Made by a program: the position numbers and the translations under genes. The notes beneath the pieces were generated by a model, which was given only the letters and a program-made list of their open reading frames with translations, made no database searches and had not been told where the DNA came from. 64,000 nt of DNA from UBA4312 sp040266995. GTDB lineage: Bacteria > Bacillota_I > Bacilli_A > Erysipelotrichales > Erysipelotrichaceae. Below are positions 57,724 to 64,000 of the stretch, one piece after another (position 1 is the first letter of the stretch; every line of letters begins with the position of its first letter). The stretch is taken from assembly GCA_040266995.1 (NCBI GenBank), contig JAWRHV010000026.1, forward strand, positions 43,029 to 107,028, given 5' to 3'.

Positions 57724-57945
57724 ATGACAGGACCAAAAGGAAAATACGCATGGACTGCTACCGTCGGAGAAAAAGGACAAATCGTGATCCCCAAACAGGC
57801 AAGGGCTCTTTTTGATATAAAACCAGGAGACACGTTGCTGCTTCTCGGGGACGAAGAACGAGGAATCGCCATCCCCAATAAAGATGCTTTTGCGGAGCTG
57901 TTTTCCGCGGCTTTTGCAGAAAGTAAGGAGGATGAGGGGGAATGA
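57724..57945 (+). CDS. AbrB/SpoVT-family DNA-binding protein
   Basis: The 73-residue protein has a swapped-hairpin AbrB domain (ATVGEKGQIVIPKQARALFDIKPGDTLLLL, about 12-45, split here only for reading). Such proteins are dimeric DNA binders and often sense cell state or act as antitoxins. No toxin partner is seen; a glycosyltransferase gene overlaps its stop by 4 nt. It may repress this pair from the palindrome over the promoter (inference). GGAG precedes the ATG. Confidence 0.85.
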   Translation: MTGPKGKYAWTATVGEKGQIVIPKQARALFDIKPGDTLLLLGDEERGIAIPNKDAFAELFSAAFAESKEDEGE

Positions 57946-59102
57946 GGATTGCATGGTTTTGTATCCCGGCACACGGACACACCAACCCCACCCTTGGTCT
58001 TGTTAAGACACTGACAAAGGCCGGACATCAAGTCTGGTATTTTTCCTTTGCGCCGTTCAAAGAGAAGATTGAGAGTACCGGTGCAACATTCATAGGCTGT
58101 GACGGATATGATTTTGACATGGAAGATAAAGAGAATGCGGATCGTGTAGGAAAGGACAAAGTCTTTGCTACCGAACTGATCGTTTCATCGACACTGGCGC
58201 TGGATGAAATGACTTCACGCTTTATAAGAGAAATCCAGCCGGATATCGTCGTATCCGATTCCGTGGCATTCTGGGGAAAGCTTGCTGCGATGAAACACAA
58301 TCTACCATACGTTTCATCAACCACAACCTTTGCCTTCAATAAGTACTCTGCAAAATATATGCAGGAGAGCGCATGGGATATTGTCAGGATGCTGATGGCA
58401 ATGCCACGGATCAATAAACAGCTCAAACGCCTTCGCGAGAAAGGATATCCGATAAAGAGCCTGCTCGATATAGTGCAGAACGACAATGATACAAATACGA
58501 TCGTCTACACTTCGAAGTACTTCCAGCCGTGTTCCGAAACATTCTCCGACAGGTATCATTTCATAGGACCATCTATCCGCCCAGTCATCCAACCTATGAA
58601 AAAGACCGCGGATACGCTTGTTTATATTTCGATGGGAACCGTCAATCAAAACGAGGAATTCTACCGAAACTGCATACATGCGCTGGGACAGACGGACTGG
58701 CAGGTTATTCTCTCAATGGGAGCGAATCCGGTGCATTATGACCATCTGCCGGAAAATATACAAATCTACGAATCCGTGGATCAGATGGCGGTGCTCTCCA
58801 TAGCCGATGCATTCATTACACATTGCGGGATGAATTCCGCTTCGGAAGGTTTATATTTTCAAGTTCCTTTGGTTCTGTTCCCGCAGACGCCGGAGCAAGG
58901 TGCCGTAGCTAAGAGAGTCGAAGAACTCGGTGCCGGTTTGCGATTGACATCGATTTCTGAACAAGCGATTTTGCAAGCCTTGCAACAGATCCTGGATGAA
59001 CCCGAATATAAAGACAATGCTTCTAAGATATCCGAAAGCTTTCAATCCTGCGGTGGTGCTGTAGAGGCTCAATTGTTTTTGGAACAGATTGCCGGTGAAT
59101 AG
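57942..59102 (+). CDS. GT1 glycosyltransferase, macrolide (MGT) type
   Basis: The 386-residue GT-B enzyme starts MRIAWFCIPAHGHTNPTLGLV (His12 is the usual catalytic base) and has THCGMNSASEGLYFQVP and FPQTPEQGAVAKRVEELGAG, the UDP-sugar binding motif. MGT-type enzymes glucosylate macrolides, flavonoids or other small acceptors, so detoxification is likely, but the acceptor is not predictable. The gene overlaps the AbrB gene by 4 nt and lies 374 nt after tRNA-Ser. Codon use looks slightly richer in CCG/GCG and CGC than the neighbours, a weak hint of acquisition. Confidence 0.88.
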   Translation: MRIAWFCIPAHGHTNPTLGLVKTLTKAGHQVWYFSFAPFKEKIESTGATFIGCDGYDFDMEDKENADRVGKDKVFATELIVSSTLALDEMTSRFIREIQPDIVVSDSVAFWGKLAAMKHNLPYVSSTTTFAFNKYSAKYMQESAWDIVRMLMAMPRINKQLKRLREKGYPIKSLLDIVQNDNDTNTIVYTSKYFQPCSETFSDRYHFIGPSIRPVIQPMKKTADTLVYISMGTVNQNEEFYRNCIHALGQTDWQVILSMGANPVHYDHLPENIQIYESVDQMAVLSIADAFITHCGMNSASEGLYFQVPLVLFPQTPEQGAVAKRVEELGAGLRLTSISEQAILQALQQILDEPEYKDNASKISESFQSCGGAVEAQLFLEQIAGE

Positions 59103-59118
59103 CTAGCGTGCATAGATA

Positions 59119-59142
59119 AAGGGCCTTTAAGAGGCCCTTCCT
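59119..59142. terminator. Terminator between the glycosyltransferase and GNAT genes
   Basis: AAAGGGCCT pairs with AGGCCCTTC-side bases around TTAAG, followed by CTTT. It serves the plus gene and overlaps the minus gene's stop. Confidence 0.7.
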
Positions 59143-59387
59143 TTATTGTATAGATTTTTGGCATAGCTGCAGACAAGAATGATGTTTGCGTCTTCCTTCC
59201 TGCCCTGATCATAAACACATTGTACCAATGCTTTTCCGATTCCTTGTCCACCATAGGCAGGATCCACCTTCGTGTGCATGATCGTCCACTCTTTATCGAC
59301 AATCTGTATTTCACAAACACCAACCTGTTTACCCTGATCATACGCTGCCGCTCTTTGTTTCTCCTTTTCAAATTGGATCTGTATCAT
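59127..59387 (-). CDS. Small GNAT-type N-acetyltransferase (YjdJ-like)
   Basis: The 86-residue protein is about half the size of usual GNAT enzymes, as in the YjdJ group. It has HTKVDPAYGGQGIGKALVQ, the acetyl-CoA binding Q/R-x-x-G-x-G/A loop, and CSYAKNLY at the end. The substrate is unknown. AAGGA precedes the ATG. Its stop lies in a shared terminator with the converging glycosyltransferase gene. Confidence 0.82.
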   Translation of the reverse strand: MIQIQFEKEKQRAAAYDQGKQVGVCEIQIVDKEWTIMHTKVDPAYGGQGIGKALVQCVYDQGRKEDANIILVCSYAKNLYNKGRAS

Positions 59388-59432
59388 GATTACATCCTTT
59401 CATCGTTCTGGCACTTTTTAGATGCCGCCTCT

Positions 59433-61073
59433 CTATGCCGTTCCAATCAGCTTATCCAGATCCTGGTCAACGGTTCCGATTCCGGAAATACCAAAGTTTT
59501 CCACTAAGACTTTGGTTACATTTTCCGATAAAAAGGCTGGCAATGTTGGTCCTAGATGAATATTTTTGACACCTAGATACAACAAGGCTAAAAGAACGAT
59601 GACCGCTTTCTGTTCATACCAGGCAATGTTAAATACGATCGGAAGATCGTTGATATCCTGTAATCCAAAGATTTCCTGGAGTTTTAAAGCAATCAAAGCC
59701 AGCGAATACGAATCATTACACTGTCCGGCATCCAGTACTCTTGGAATTCCATCGATATCTCCCAGTGGAAGCTTATTGTATTTATATTTTGCACAGCCTG
59801 CCGTAAGAATGACTACATCCTTAGGAAGCCTTTGGGCAAACTCCCGATAATACTCTCTGGATTTCATACGCCCATCGCACCCGGCCATCACCACAAATTT
59901 GCGAATAGCGCCGGATCGAACGGCTTCGACAACCTTATCTGCCAATGCGAAAACCTGTTCATGCGCAAAGCCGCCGACAATGGTTCCGGTTTCCAGCTCT
60001 TCCGGTGCTTCACAGGTTTTTGCCTGTTCGATCATCGGAGAAAAGTCCTTTGTTTTCCCATATTCACCATCGATATGGCGAACGCCCGGAACACCTGTGG
60101 CACCTGTTGTCCATAAGCGATCCCGATAACTGGCTAAAGGTGGTACCACACAGTTGGTGGTCATCAAGATCGGACCATGGAACTTCTCAAACTCTTCTCT
60201 TTGTTTCCACCAGGCATTGCCGTAGTTGCCGGCAAAGTGCGGATACTTTTTAAAGGCCGGATAATATTGAGCAGGTAACATTTCCGAATGTGTGTATACA
60301 TCCACACCGGTTCCGGCTGTCTGCTCGAGCAGCATTTCCAGATCCTTTAGATCATGTCCCGAAATCAGAATACCGGGATTCTTTCGGACCCCGATATCCA
60401 CGGTTGTCATCTCTGGATGTCCATATCTATCCGTATTGGCTGTATCCAGCTCTGCCATGCCCTGTACACCGTATTTTCCTGTTTCCAGGGTTAACGCAAT
60501 CAGCTCTTCCGTACGCAGACTGTCATCCAGCGTTTTCGCTAACGCGCTTTGTATAAAGGCATCCACCTCTTCATTATCTCTTAATAAAGCATTGGCATGC
60601 TTTGTATAAGCCGCCAGCCCTTTCAGTCCATATGTGATCAGCTCCCGCAAAGAACGTATATCTTCGTTCTCTGTCTCTAATACACCGACAGAGGCTGCCT
60701 TTGTTTCAAAATCATCGGGTTCTCCATGCCAGAAAGCTGCTTCCGGCAGACTTGAAGCATCCGCTACCAGCATTAACAGCTCCTTTTTCTTATCCAGCGT
60801 TGTTTCCACACGCCGGCTCAGCGCCTCTTTATCAAAATTCGCATTGGTGATCGTCGTAAATAAATTCATCGTCACCAGATGATTCACTGTCTTATCGACG
60901 GTTTTCTTCTCTTTTCGTAGCTGTGTCGTAACGGCCGATAATCCTTTCGTAACATAGATCAATAAATCCTGCATACCGGCTACATCCGGTTTCTTTCCAC
61001 ATACACCGGAAACAGTACAGCCCTTTCCTCCGGCTGTCTCCTGGCATTGATAACAAAACATTTTATTTTTCAT
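59433..61073 (-). CDS. hcp: Hydroxylamine reductase / hybrid cluster protein
   Basis: The 546-residue protein starts MKNKMFCYQCQET, with the N-terminal Cys set (CYQCQETAGGKGC, then GVCG) of the [4Fe-4S] cluster. Hybrid-cluster ligands are seen as H and E in GHDLKDLEML and HSEMLPAQ, then MTTNCVVPP, TAGCAKYKYNKL and DAGQCNDSYS. Hcp reduces hydroxylamine in vitro and acts as NO reductase in vivo under nitrosative stress. The ATG at 61073 has AGGAGG upstream and overlaps the ferredoxin gene by 4 nt, so the ferredoxin is the likely electron donor. Confidence 0.95.
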   Translation of the reverse strand: MKNKMFCYQCQETAGGKGCTVSGVCGKKPDVAGMQDLLIYVTKGLSAVTTQLRKEKKTVDKTVNHLVTMNLFTTITNANFDKEALSRRVETTLDKKKELLMLVADASSLPEAAFWHGEPDDFETKAASVGVLETENEDIRSLRELITYGLKGLAAYTKHANALLRDNEEVDAFIQSALAKTLDDSLRTEELIALTLETGKYGVQGMAELDTANTDRYGHPEMTTVDIGVRKNPGILISGHDLKDLEMLLEQTAGTGVDVYTHSEMLPAQYYPAFKKYPHFAGNYGNAWWKQREEFEKFHGPILMTTNCVVPPLASYRDRLWTTGATGVPGVRHIDGEYGKTKDFSPMIEQAKTCEAPEELETGTIVGGFAHEQVFALADKVVEAVRSGAIRKFVVMAGCDGRMKSREYYREFAQRLPKDVVILTAGCAKYKYNKLPLGDIDGIPRVLDAGQCNDSYSLALIALKLQEIFGLQDINDLPIVFNIAWYEQKAVIVLLALLYLGVKNIHLGPTLPAFLSENVTKVLVENFGISGIGTVDQDLDKLIGTA

Positions 61074-61276
61074 CTGTTCTCCTCCTGATGCTCTTTCTTT
61101 TGGATGGCCCCTACCGGGCATCCTTCCATGGCTTCCATCAACGATTGTTGGTTTGCTTCCGTGGTATCTGTCATAGCTTGCGCTTTCCCCTCTTCATTCA
61201 TCATGAAGATGGCAGGTGCTGTCGCCACACATAAACCACATCCGATACAATCCTTTTGATCGACATGAGCCCTCAT
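61070..61276 (-). CDS. Single-cluster [4Fe-4S] ferredoxin
   Basis: The 68-residue protein has Cys10, Cys13 and Cys16 (DCIGCGLC) and Cys53 (EGCPVGAI), the four ligands of one [4Fe-4S] cluster, as in small ferredoxins of the Clostridium thermoaceticum type. It starts MRAHVDQKDC and has GGGAGGT upstream. It is the first gene of the ferredoxin-hcp pair (ATGA overlap) and probably feeds Hcp with electrons. Confidence 0.92.
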   Translation of the reverse strand: MRAHVDQKDCIGCGLCVATAPAIFMMNEEGKAQAMTDTTEANQQSLMEAMEGCPVGAIQKKEHQEENR

Positions 61277-61310
61277 GATTCGACCTCCCTTCTGATTCGA
61301 TTGTTCTTTT

Positions 61311-61353
61311 ATTATAAGGATGCATCCGGTTTATGTCTGTATCCTGGGATACA
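61311..61353 (-). promoter_or_regulatory. hcp promoter with palindrome TGTATCC-TG-GGATACA at class II activator position
   Basis: On the minus strand a TATAAT (61311-61316) has no good -35. A perfect inverted repeat (61338-61353, 7-bp arms) lies centred 41.5 bp before the expected start if transcription begins 7 nt after the -10. That is the classic place for a Crp/Fnr-family activator; HcpR, the known hcp regulator, belongs to that family. Confidence 0.55.
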
Positions 61354-61442
61354 ACTATTGTTATTTTTAACATTATCTGTTCAAATACAGATTAACAGAC
61401 CAATTTAATCCATAAAAATAATTAAGAATCCCTAATAAAACA
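61354..61442. other. AT-rich gap between the hcp and T-box promoters
   Basis: I see only AT-rich sequence here. A minus-strand frame of 82 codons across 61373-61621 would read into the T-box leader and is not credible. Confidence 0.5.
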
Positions 61443-61471
61443 TTGACAAACATTTTATTATTCTCTAGAAT
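61443..61471 (+). promoter_or_regulatory. Promoter of the T-box/por operon
   Basis: A perfect TTGACA (61443-61448) and TAGAAT (61466-61471) are exactly 17 nt apart, placing the start near 61478. Confidence 0.75.
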
Positions 61472-61477
61472 TATTTT

Positions 61478-61748
61478 TAACAATCGAATAAACCAGTCTG
61501 TCCAAAAAAAACGAAGATGGAGACAGTAGAGCAGAAGCGTCGTCAAAGAGAGCTGATGGTTGGTGGAAATCAGTACAAAGTCCTGCTTGAATATCACTCC
61601 GGAGTTGCGACCTGAACACATTTGTCAGTAAGCGTCGACGGTTTTCCCCGTTACAAGAAGCGCATATGTTGGTATGCAGTCATCAAATGGGTGGTACAGC
61701 GAAAGAGCAGATTAGGCTTTCGTCCCTAGGGGATGGAAGCCTTTTTGT
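61478..61748 (+). promoter_or_regulatory. T-box leader (tRNA-sensing riboswitch), predicted Ile specifier ATC
   Basis: The leader has the T-box parts in order. There is an AGTA motif (61524-61528) in Stem I, and the apical AGAGAGCTGATGGTTGGTGG-type loop (61547-61566) that docks on the tRNA elbow. The specifier strand reads GAA-T-ATC-A (61589-61596). A small Stem III (ACGGTTTTCCCCGT, 61638-61651) follows, then the T-box TGGGTGGTACAGCG (61688-61701) that pairs with uncharged NCCA. The terminator GGCTTTCGTCCC / GGGGATGGAAGCC ends in T5 (61715-61746). ATC gives isoleucine; a one-base shift would give TAT (Tyr). Uncharged tRNA should allow read-through into the oxidoreductase genes. Confidence 0.85.
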
Positions 61749-61771
61749 GTACATGACAGGGAGGAAGAAAA

Positions 61772-62350
61772 ATGAAAAAAGACATGGTTGAGATCCGTTG
61801 GCACGGACGTGGAGGACAAGGTGCCAAAACAGCCTGCCTGCTGCTGGCAGATGCTGCCTTTGCCTCAGGAAAATATGTGCAAGGCTTCCCGGAATATGGA
61901 CCGGAACGTATGGGAGCTCCCATCACTGCCTACAATCGTATCAGTGACACGCCTTGTTCCATTCATTCCAATATTTATGAACCGGATTATGTGGTTGTGG
62001 TCGATGAATCGCTGCTGGATTCCGTAGATGTCACAGCCGGCCTGGATCCGAAAGGCGGTATTTTGATCAACTCCGATAAAGAACCGAGTGAACTGAGAAA
62101 CAAGCTGAATGGATATACAGGAAATGTCTATACGATCGATGCCCGTGCCATCAGTGAAAAATATTTAGGAAGGTATTTCCCGAATACACCGATGTTAGCC
62201 GGGATCGTCAAGGTCAGCGGAGTTTTGGAACAAGGACAGTTCATCGCTGATATGCAGGATTCGTTCCATCATAAATTTGCGACAAAACCACAGGTGATCG
62301 AAGGCAATATGAATTGTCTGATTCATTCAATGAGGGAGGTAAAAAGATGA
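61772..62350 (+). CDS. porC: 2-oxoacid:ferredoxin oxidoreductase, gamma subunit
   Basis: The 192-residue protein matches the gamma (PorC/VorC) subunit: IRWHGRGGQGAKTACLLLAD at the start, GFPEYGPERMGAPI and an NTPMLAGIVK segment. The subunit helps bind CoA. It is the first of four genes in the order gamma-delta-alpha-beta, behind a T-box leader. AGGGAGG lies 8 nt before the ATG. Its stop overlaps the delta start by 4 nt. Confidence 0.9.
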   Translation: MKKDMVEIRWHGRGGQGAKTACLLLADAAFASGKYVQGFPEYGPERMGAPITAYNRISDTPCSIHSNIYEPDYVVVVDESLLDSVDVTAGLDPKGGILINSDKEPSELRNKLNGYTGNVYTIDARAISEKYLGRYFPNTPMLAGIVKVSGVLEQGQFIADMQDSFHHKFATKPQVIEGNMNCLIHSMREVKR

Positions 62351-62658
62351 TGATCCACGCAAAAGATATCAATGAACAATCTCCATGGCAGGCAATGACT
62401 CCAGGTGGAGAAATCTATGAAGGAGGAACCGCCCGCATGACCCTCACCGGTCAATGGCGTTCCGATGTGCCTGTCTGGATACAGGATCAATGTAAACAAT
62501 GTTTGATGTGTGTGCCGTTCTGCCCGGATTCTTCCATACCGATCGTCAACGGGAAACGCACAGATTTTGATTATGATCATTGTAAAGGATGTGGCATCTG
62601 TATGTCTGCCTGTCCTTTTGAAGCGATTCGTATGGAAAAGGAGGTGCATGACGAATGA
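62347..62658 (+). CDS. porD: 2-oxoacid:ferredoxin oxidoreductase, delta (2[4Fe-4S]) subunit
   Basis: The 103-residue protein has two CxxCxxCxxxCP sets (CKQCLMCVPFCP and CKGCGICMSACP) that bind two [4Fe-4S] clusters and pass electrons from the TPP site to ferredoxin. The start is the ATG at 62347 with GGGAGGT upstream; a second ATG follows directly. It overlaps gamma and alpha by 4 nt each. Confidence 0.92.
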   Translation: MMIHAKDINEQSPWQAMTPGGEIYEGGTARMTLTGQWRSDVPVWIQDQCKQCLMCVPFCPDSSIPIVNGKRTDFDYDHCKGCGICMSACPFEAIRMEKEVHDE

Positions 62659-63854
62659 GCATTCGTGAACGTCTTTCCGGAAATGAAGCCATTGCCTATG
62701 CGATGCGGCAAATCAATCCGGATGTATTTGCGGCTTTTCCTATTACCCCATCAACCGAAATTCCACAATACTTTGCCCAATATGTCGCCAACGGACAAGT
62801 AGATACAGAATATGTTACGGTTGAAAGCGAGCATTCTTCCATGTCCACATGTATCGGTGCTTCGGCTGCCGGCGCTCGTGCGGTGACAGCGACTTCTTCG
62901 GCAGGATTGGCTTTTATGTATGAAGTGCTGTATGTAGCGGCTTCCAGTCGTCTGCCGATCACCCTGGCTTGTGTCAACCGTACACTGACCGGTCCGATCA
63001 ACATCAACAACGACCATTCCGATTCCATGGGAGCCCGTGATTCCGGATGGATCCAGATCTATGCCGAAAACAACCAGGAGGCTTATGATAACTATCTGCA
63101 GGCCATGCGTATTTCGGAAACACCGGATGTACGCCTGCCGATCATGATCTGTCAGGATGGTTTCATCACTTCCCATGCCGTAGAGAATATCCTGTTGGAA
63201 GAAGATGAAGCGGTCAAAAAATTTGTCGGGGAATACAATCCCGAACATGCGTTGATTGGCAAGGATCATCCGCTGGCTGTCGGTCCCTATGATACTTGTC
63301 CTTATTGCATGGAGCACAAAGTGCAACAGGCGGAAGCTATGAAAAATGCCAAACGGGCCGTATTGGAAGTGGCTGCCGATTTTGAAAAAACATTTGGAAG
63401 AAAATATGGTTTCTTTGAAGAATACAAGATGGAAGATGCCCAGATCGCCCTGGTGCTGATCGGCTCGACAGCAGGCACCGCCAAGGTGTGCATCGATCAG
63501 TTACGTGCCCAAGGAATCCAAGCCGGTTTGATCAAGATCCGTGTATTCCGTCCGTTCCCGGCAGAAGAAATTGCGGCGGCTCTGGCTTCTGTAAAAGCCG
63601 TAGCTGTTATGGATAAATCCGAAGGCTACAGCTCTGCCGGTGGTCCGTTATTCGCGGAGGTCGCCGGTGCCTGCTTTGATCTGGAAACCCATCCGAAAAT
63701 GATCGATGTAGTCTATGGACTGGCCGGACGAGATGTGACCGTGCAGGACATCGAAAAAGTATATCGTCACTTGCTGCATATCCTGGAGACCGGCATCACC
63801 GGTCCTCGATATATCCATATGGGACAAAGAAGTGCCCAAAAGGAGGTATTCTGA
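62655..63854 (+). CDS. porA: 2-oxoacid:ferredoxin oxidoreductase, alpha subunit
   Basis: The 399-residue protein has GNEAIAYAMRQINPDVFAAFPITPSTEI, VESEHSSMSTCIGASAAGAR, GPININNDHSDSMGARDSGWI and the C-terminal GYSSAGGPLFAEV. The NDHSD and RDSGWIQ stretch is nearest to pyruvate:ferredoxin oxidoreductases of the four-subunit kind, but 2-oxoisovalerate enzymes share much of it. The complex decarboxylates 2-oxoacids to acyl-CoA and reduces ferredoxin, or runs in reverse. Substrate not settled; see the T-box. Confidence 0.92.
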   Translation: MSIRERLSGNEAIAYAMRQINPDVFAAFPITPSTEIPQYFAQYVANGQVDTEYVTVESEHSSMSTCIGASAAGARAVTATSSAGLAFMYEVLYVAASSRLPITLACVNRTLTGPININNDHSDSMGARDSGWIQIYAENNQEAYDNYLQAMRISETPDVRLPIMICQDGFITSHAVENILLEEDEAVKKFVGEYNPEHALIGKDHPLAVGPYDTCPYCMEHKVQQAEAMKNAKRAVLEVAADFEKTFGRKYGFFEEYKMEDAQIALVLIGSTAGTAKVCIDQLRAQGIQAGLIKIRVFRPFPAEEIAAALASVKAVAVMDKSEGYSSAGGPLFAEVAGACFDLETHPKMIDVVYGLAGRDVTVQDIEKVYRHLLHILETGITGPRYIHMGQRSAQKEVF

Positions 63855-63855
63855 T

Positions 63856-64000
63856 ATGGCCTATAATTTACGAAAAGAGCTTCAAAAACCAGAACGCTTT
63901 GTGGCCGGTCACCGATTATGCGCCGGTTGCGGTGCCGGGATCACATGCCGTGCCATGATGCGTGCTCTGGATGAAGGGGATAAAGCCGTGATTACCAACG
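63856..64000 (+). CDS. porB: 2-oxoacid:ferredoxin oxidoreductase, beta subunit (cut by window edge)
   Basis: Only the first 48 codons are present. They begin MAYNLRKELQKPERFVAGHR and reach LCAGCGAGI, the Cys pair that binds the first cluster of the TPP-binding beta subunit. AAGGAGG lies before the ATG, inside the end of porA. The gene completes the gamma-delta-alpha-beta set beyond the window. Confidence 0.9.
   Translation, partial: MAYNLRKELQKPERFVAGHRLCAGCGAGITCRAMMRALDEGDKAVITN

Noticed and set aside
61373..61621. Minus-strand 82-residue hydrophobic frame
   Set aside because: It overlaps the T-box leader and promoter on the other strand and has no recognisable features.

Overview
The window looks like a chromosomal segment of an anaerobic, low-to-moderate GC Gram-positive gut bacterium, most likely a member of the Bacillota near the Erysipelotrichia (inference from gene content and style; no 16S gene is present). 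Supporting signs are strong AGGAGG-type ribosome binding sites, TTGACA/TATAAT promoters, CIRCE elements, a T-box leader, CcpA-like cre sites, tRNA genes with encoded CCA, and anaerobic enzymes (a glycyl radical enzyme, a 2-oxoacid:ferredoxin oxidoreductase, hybrid cluster protein). A bile salt hydrolase points to an animal gut. I see no transposase, integrase, prophage or CRISPR array.

Layout: 0-5.7 kb (minus): truncated EamA transporter, glycerol-1-phosphate dehydrogenase, a three-gene ABC transporter and a HAD phosphatase. 5.7-10.5 kb (plus): glycyl radical enzyme, its activase, a DeoR regulator and NanE, preceded by four tandem 10-bp repeats. 10.5-12.7 kb: rho and a pyridoxal kinase. 12.7-13.45 kb: a purine-rich non-coding stretch with imperfect ~39-bp repeats. 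13.45-19.7 kb: secreted, membrane and hypothetical proteins. 19.7-30.4 kb: pyrC, a Nudix hydrolase, HAD, a heterodimeric ABC exporter, cytoplasmic alpha-amylase, two small membrane proteins and an old-yellow-enzyme family reductase. 30.6-32.3 kb: bile salt hydrolase and seven tRNA genes.

32.3-40.2 kb (minus) is one tightly packed eight-gene unit. It combines glycolipid synthesis (two GT4 enzymes, one fused to a complete RecX-like domain, and a flippase-like protein) with YhaM, RimO, a hypoxanthine/uracil-type DNA glycosylase, a dUTPase and a DUF3267-type membrane protein. 40.3-46.7 kb: mannose-family PTS (IIA-IIB-IIC-IID) behind a cre-overlapped promoter, then nagA, a thioesterase and two paralogous membrane proteins. 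47-50.8 kb: patatin, MetA and a membrane Ser/Thr kinase with SH3-like domains. 51-55.7 kb: hrcA-grpE-dnaK-dnaJ with two CIRCE operators. 55.7-61.3 kb: yfiH, a DeoR regulator, tRNA-Ser, an AbrB-glycosyltransferase pair, and hcp with a ferredoxin. 61.4-64 kb: a T-box leader (predicted Ile specifier) controlling a porCDAB-type operon that runs off the window.

The items most worth follow-up are the unassigned glycyl radical operon linked to NanE, the T-box on the oxidoreductase operon, the GT4-RecX fusion, and the repeat-rich purine tract. Functions are from motif recognition alone; no database search was run.
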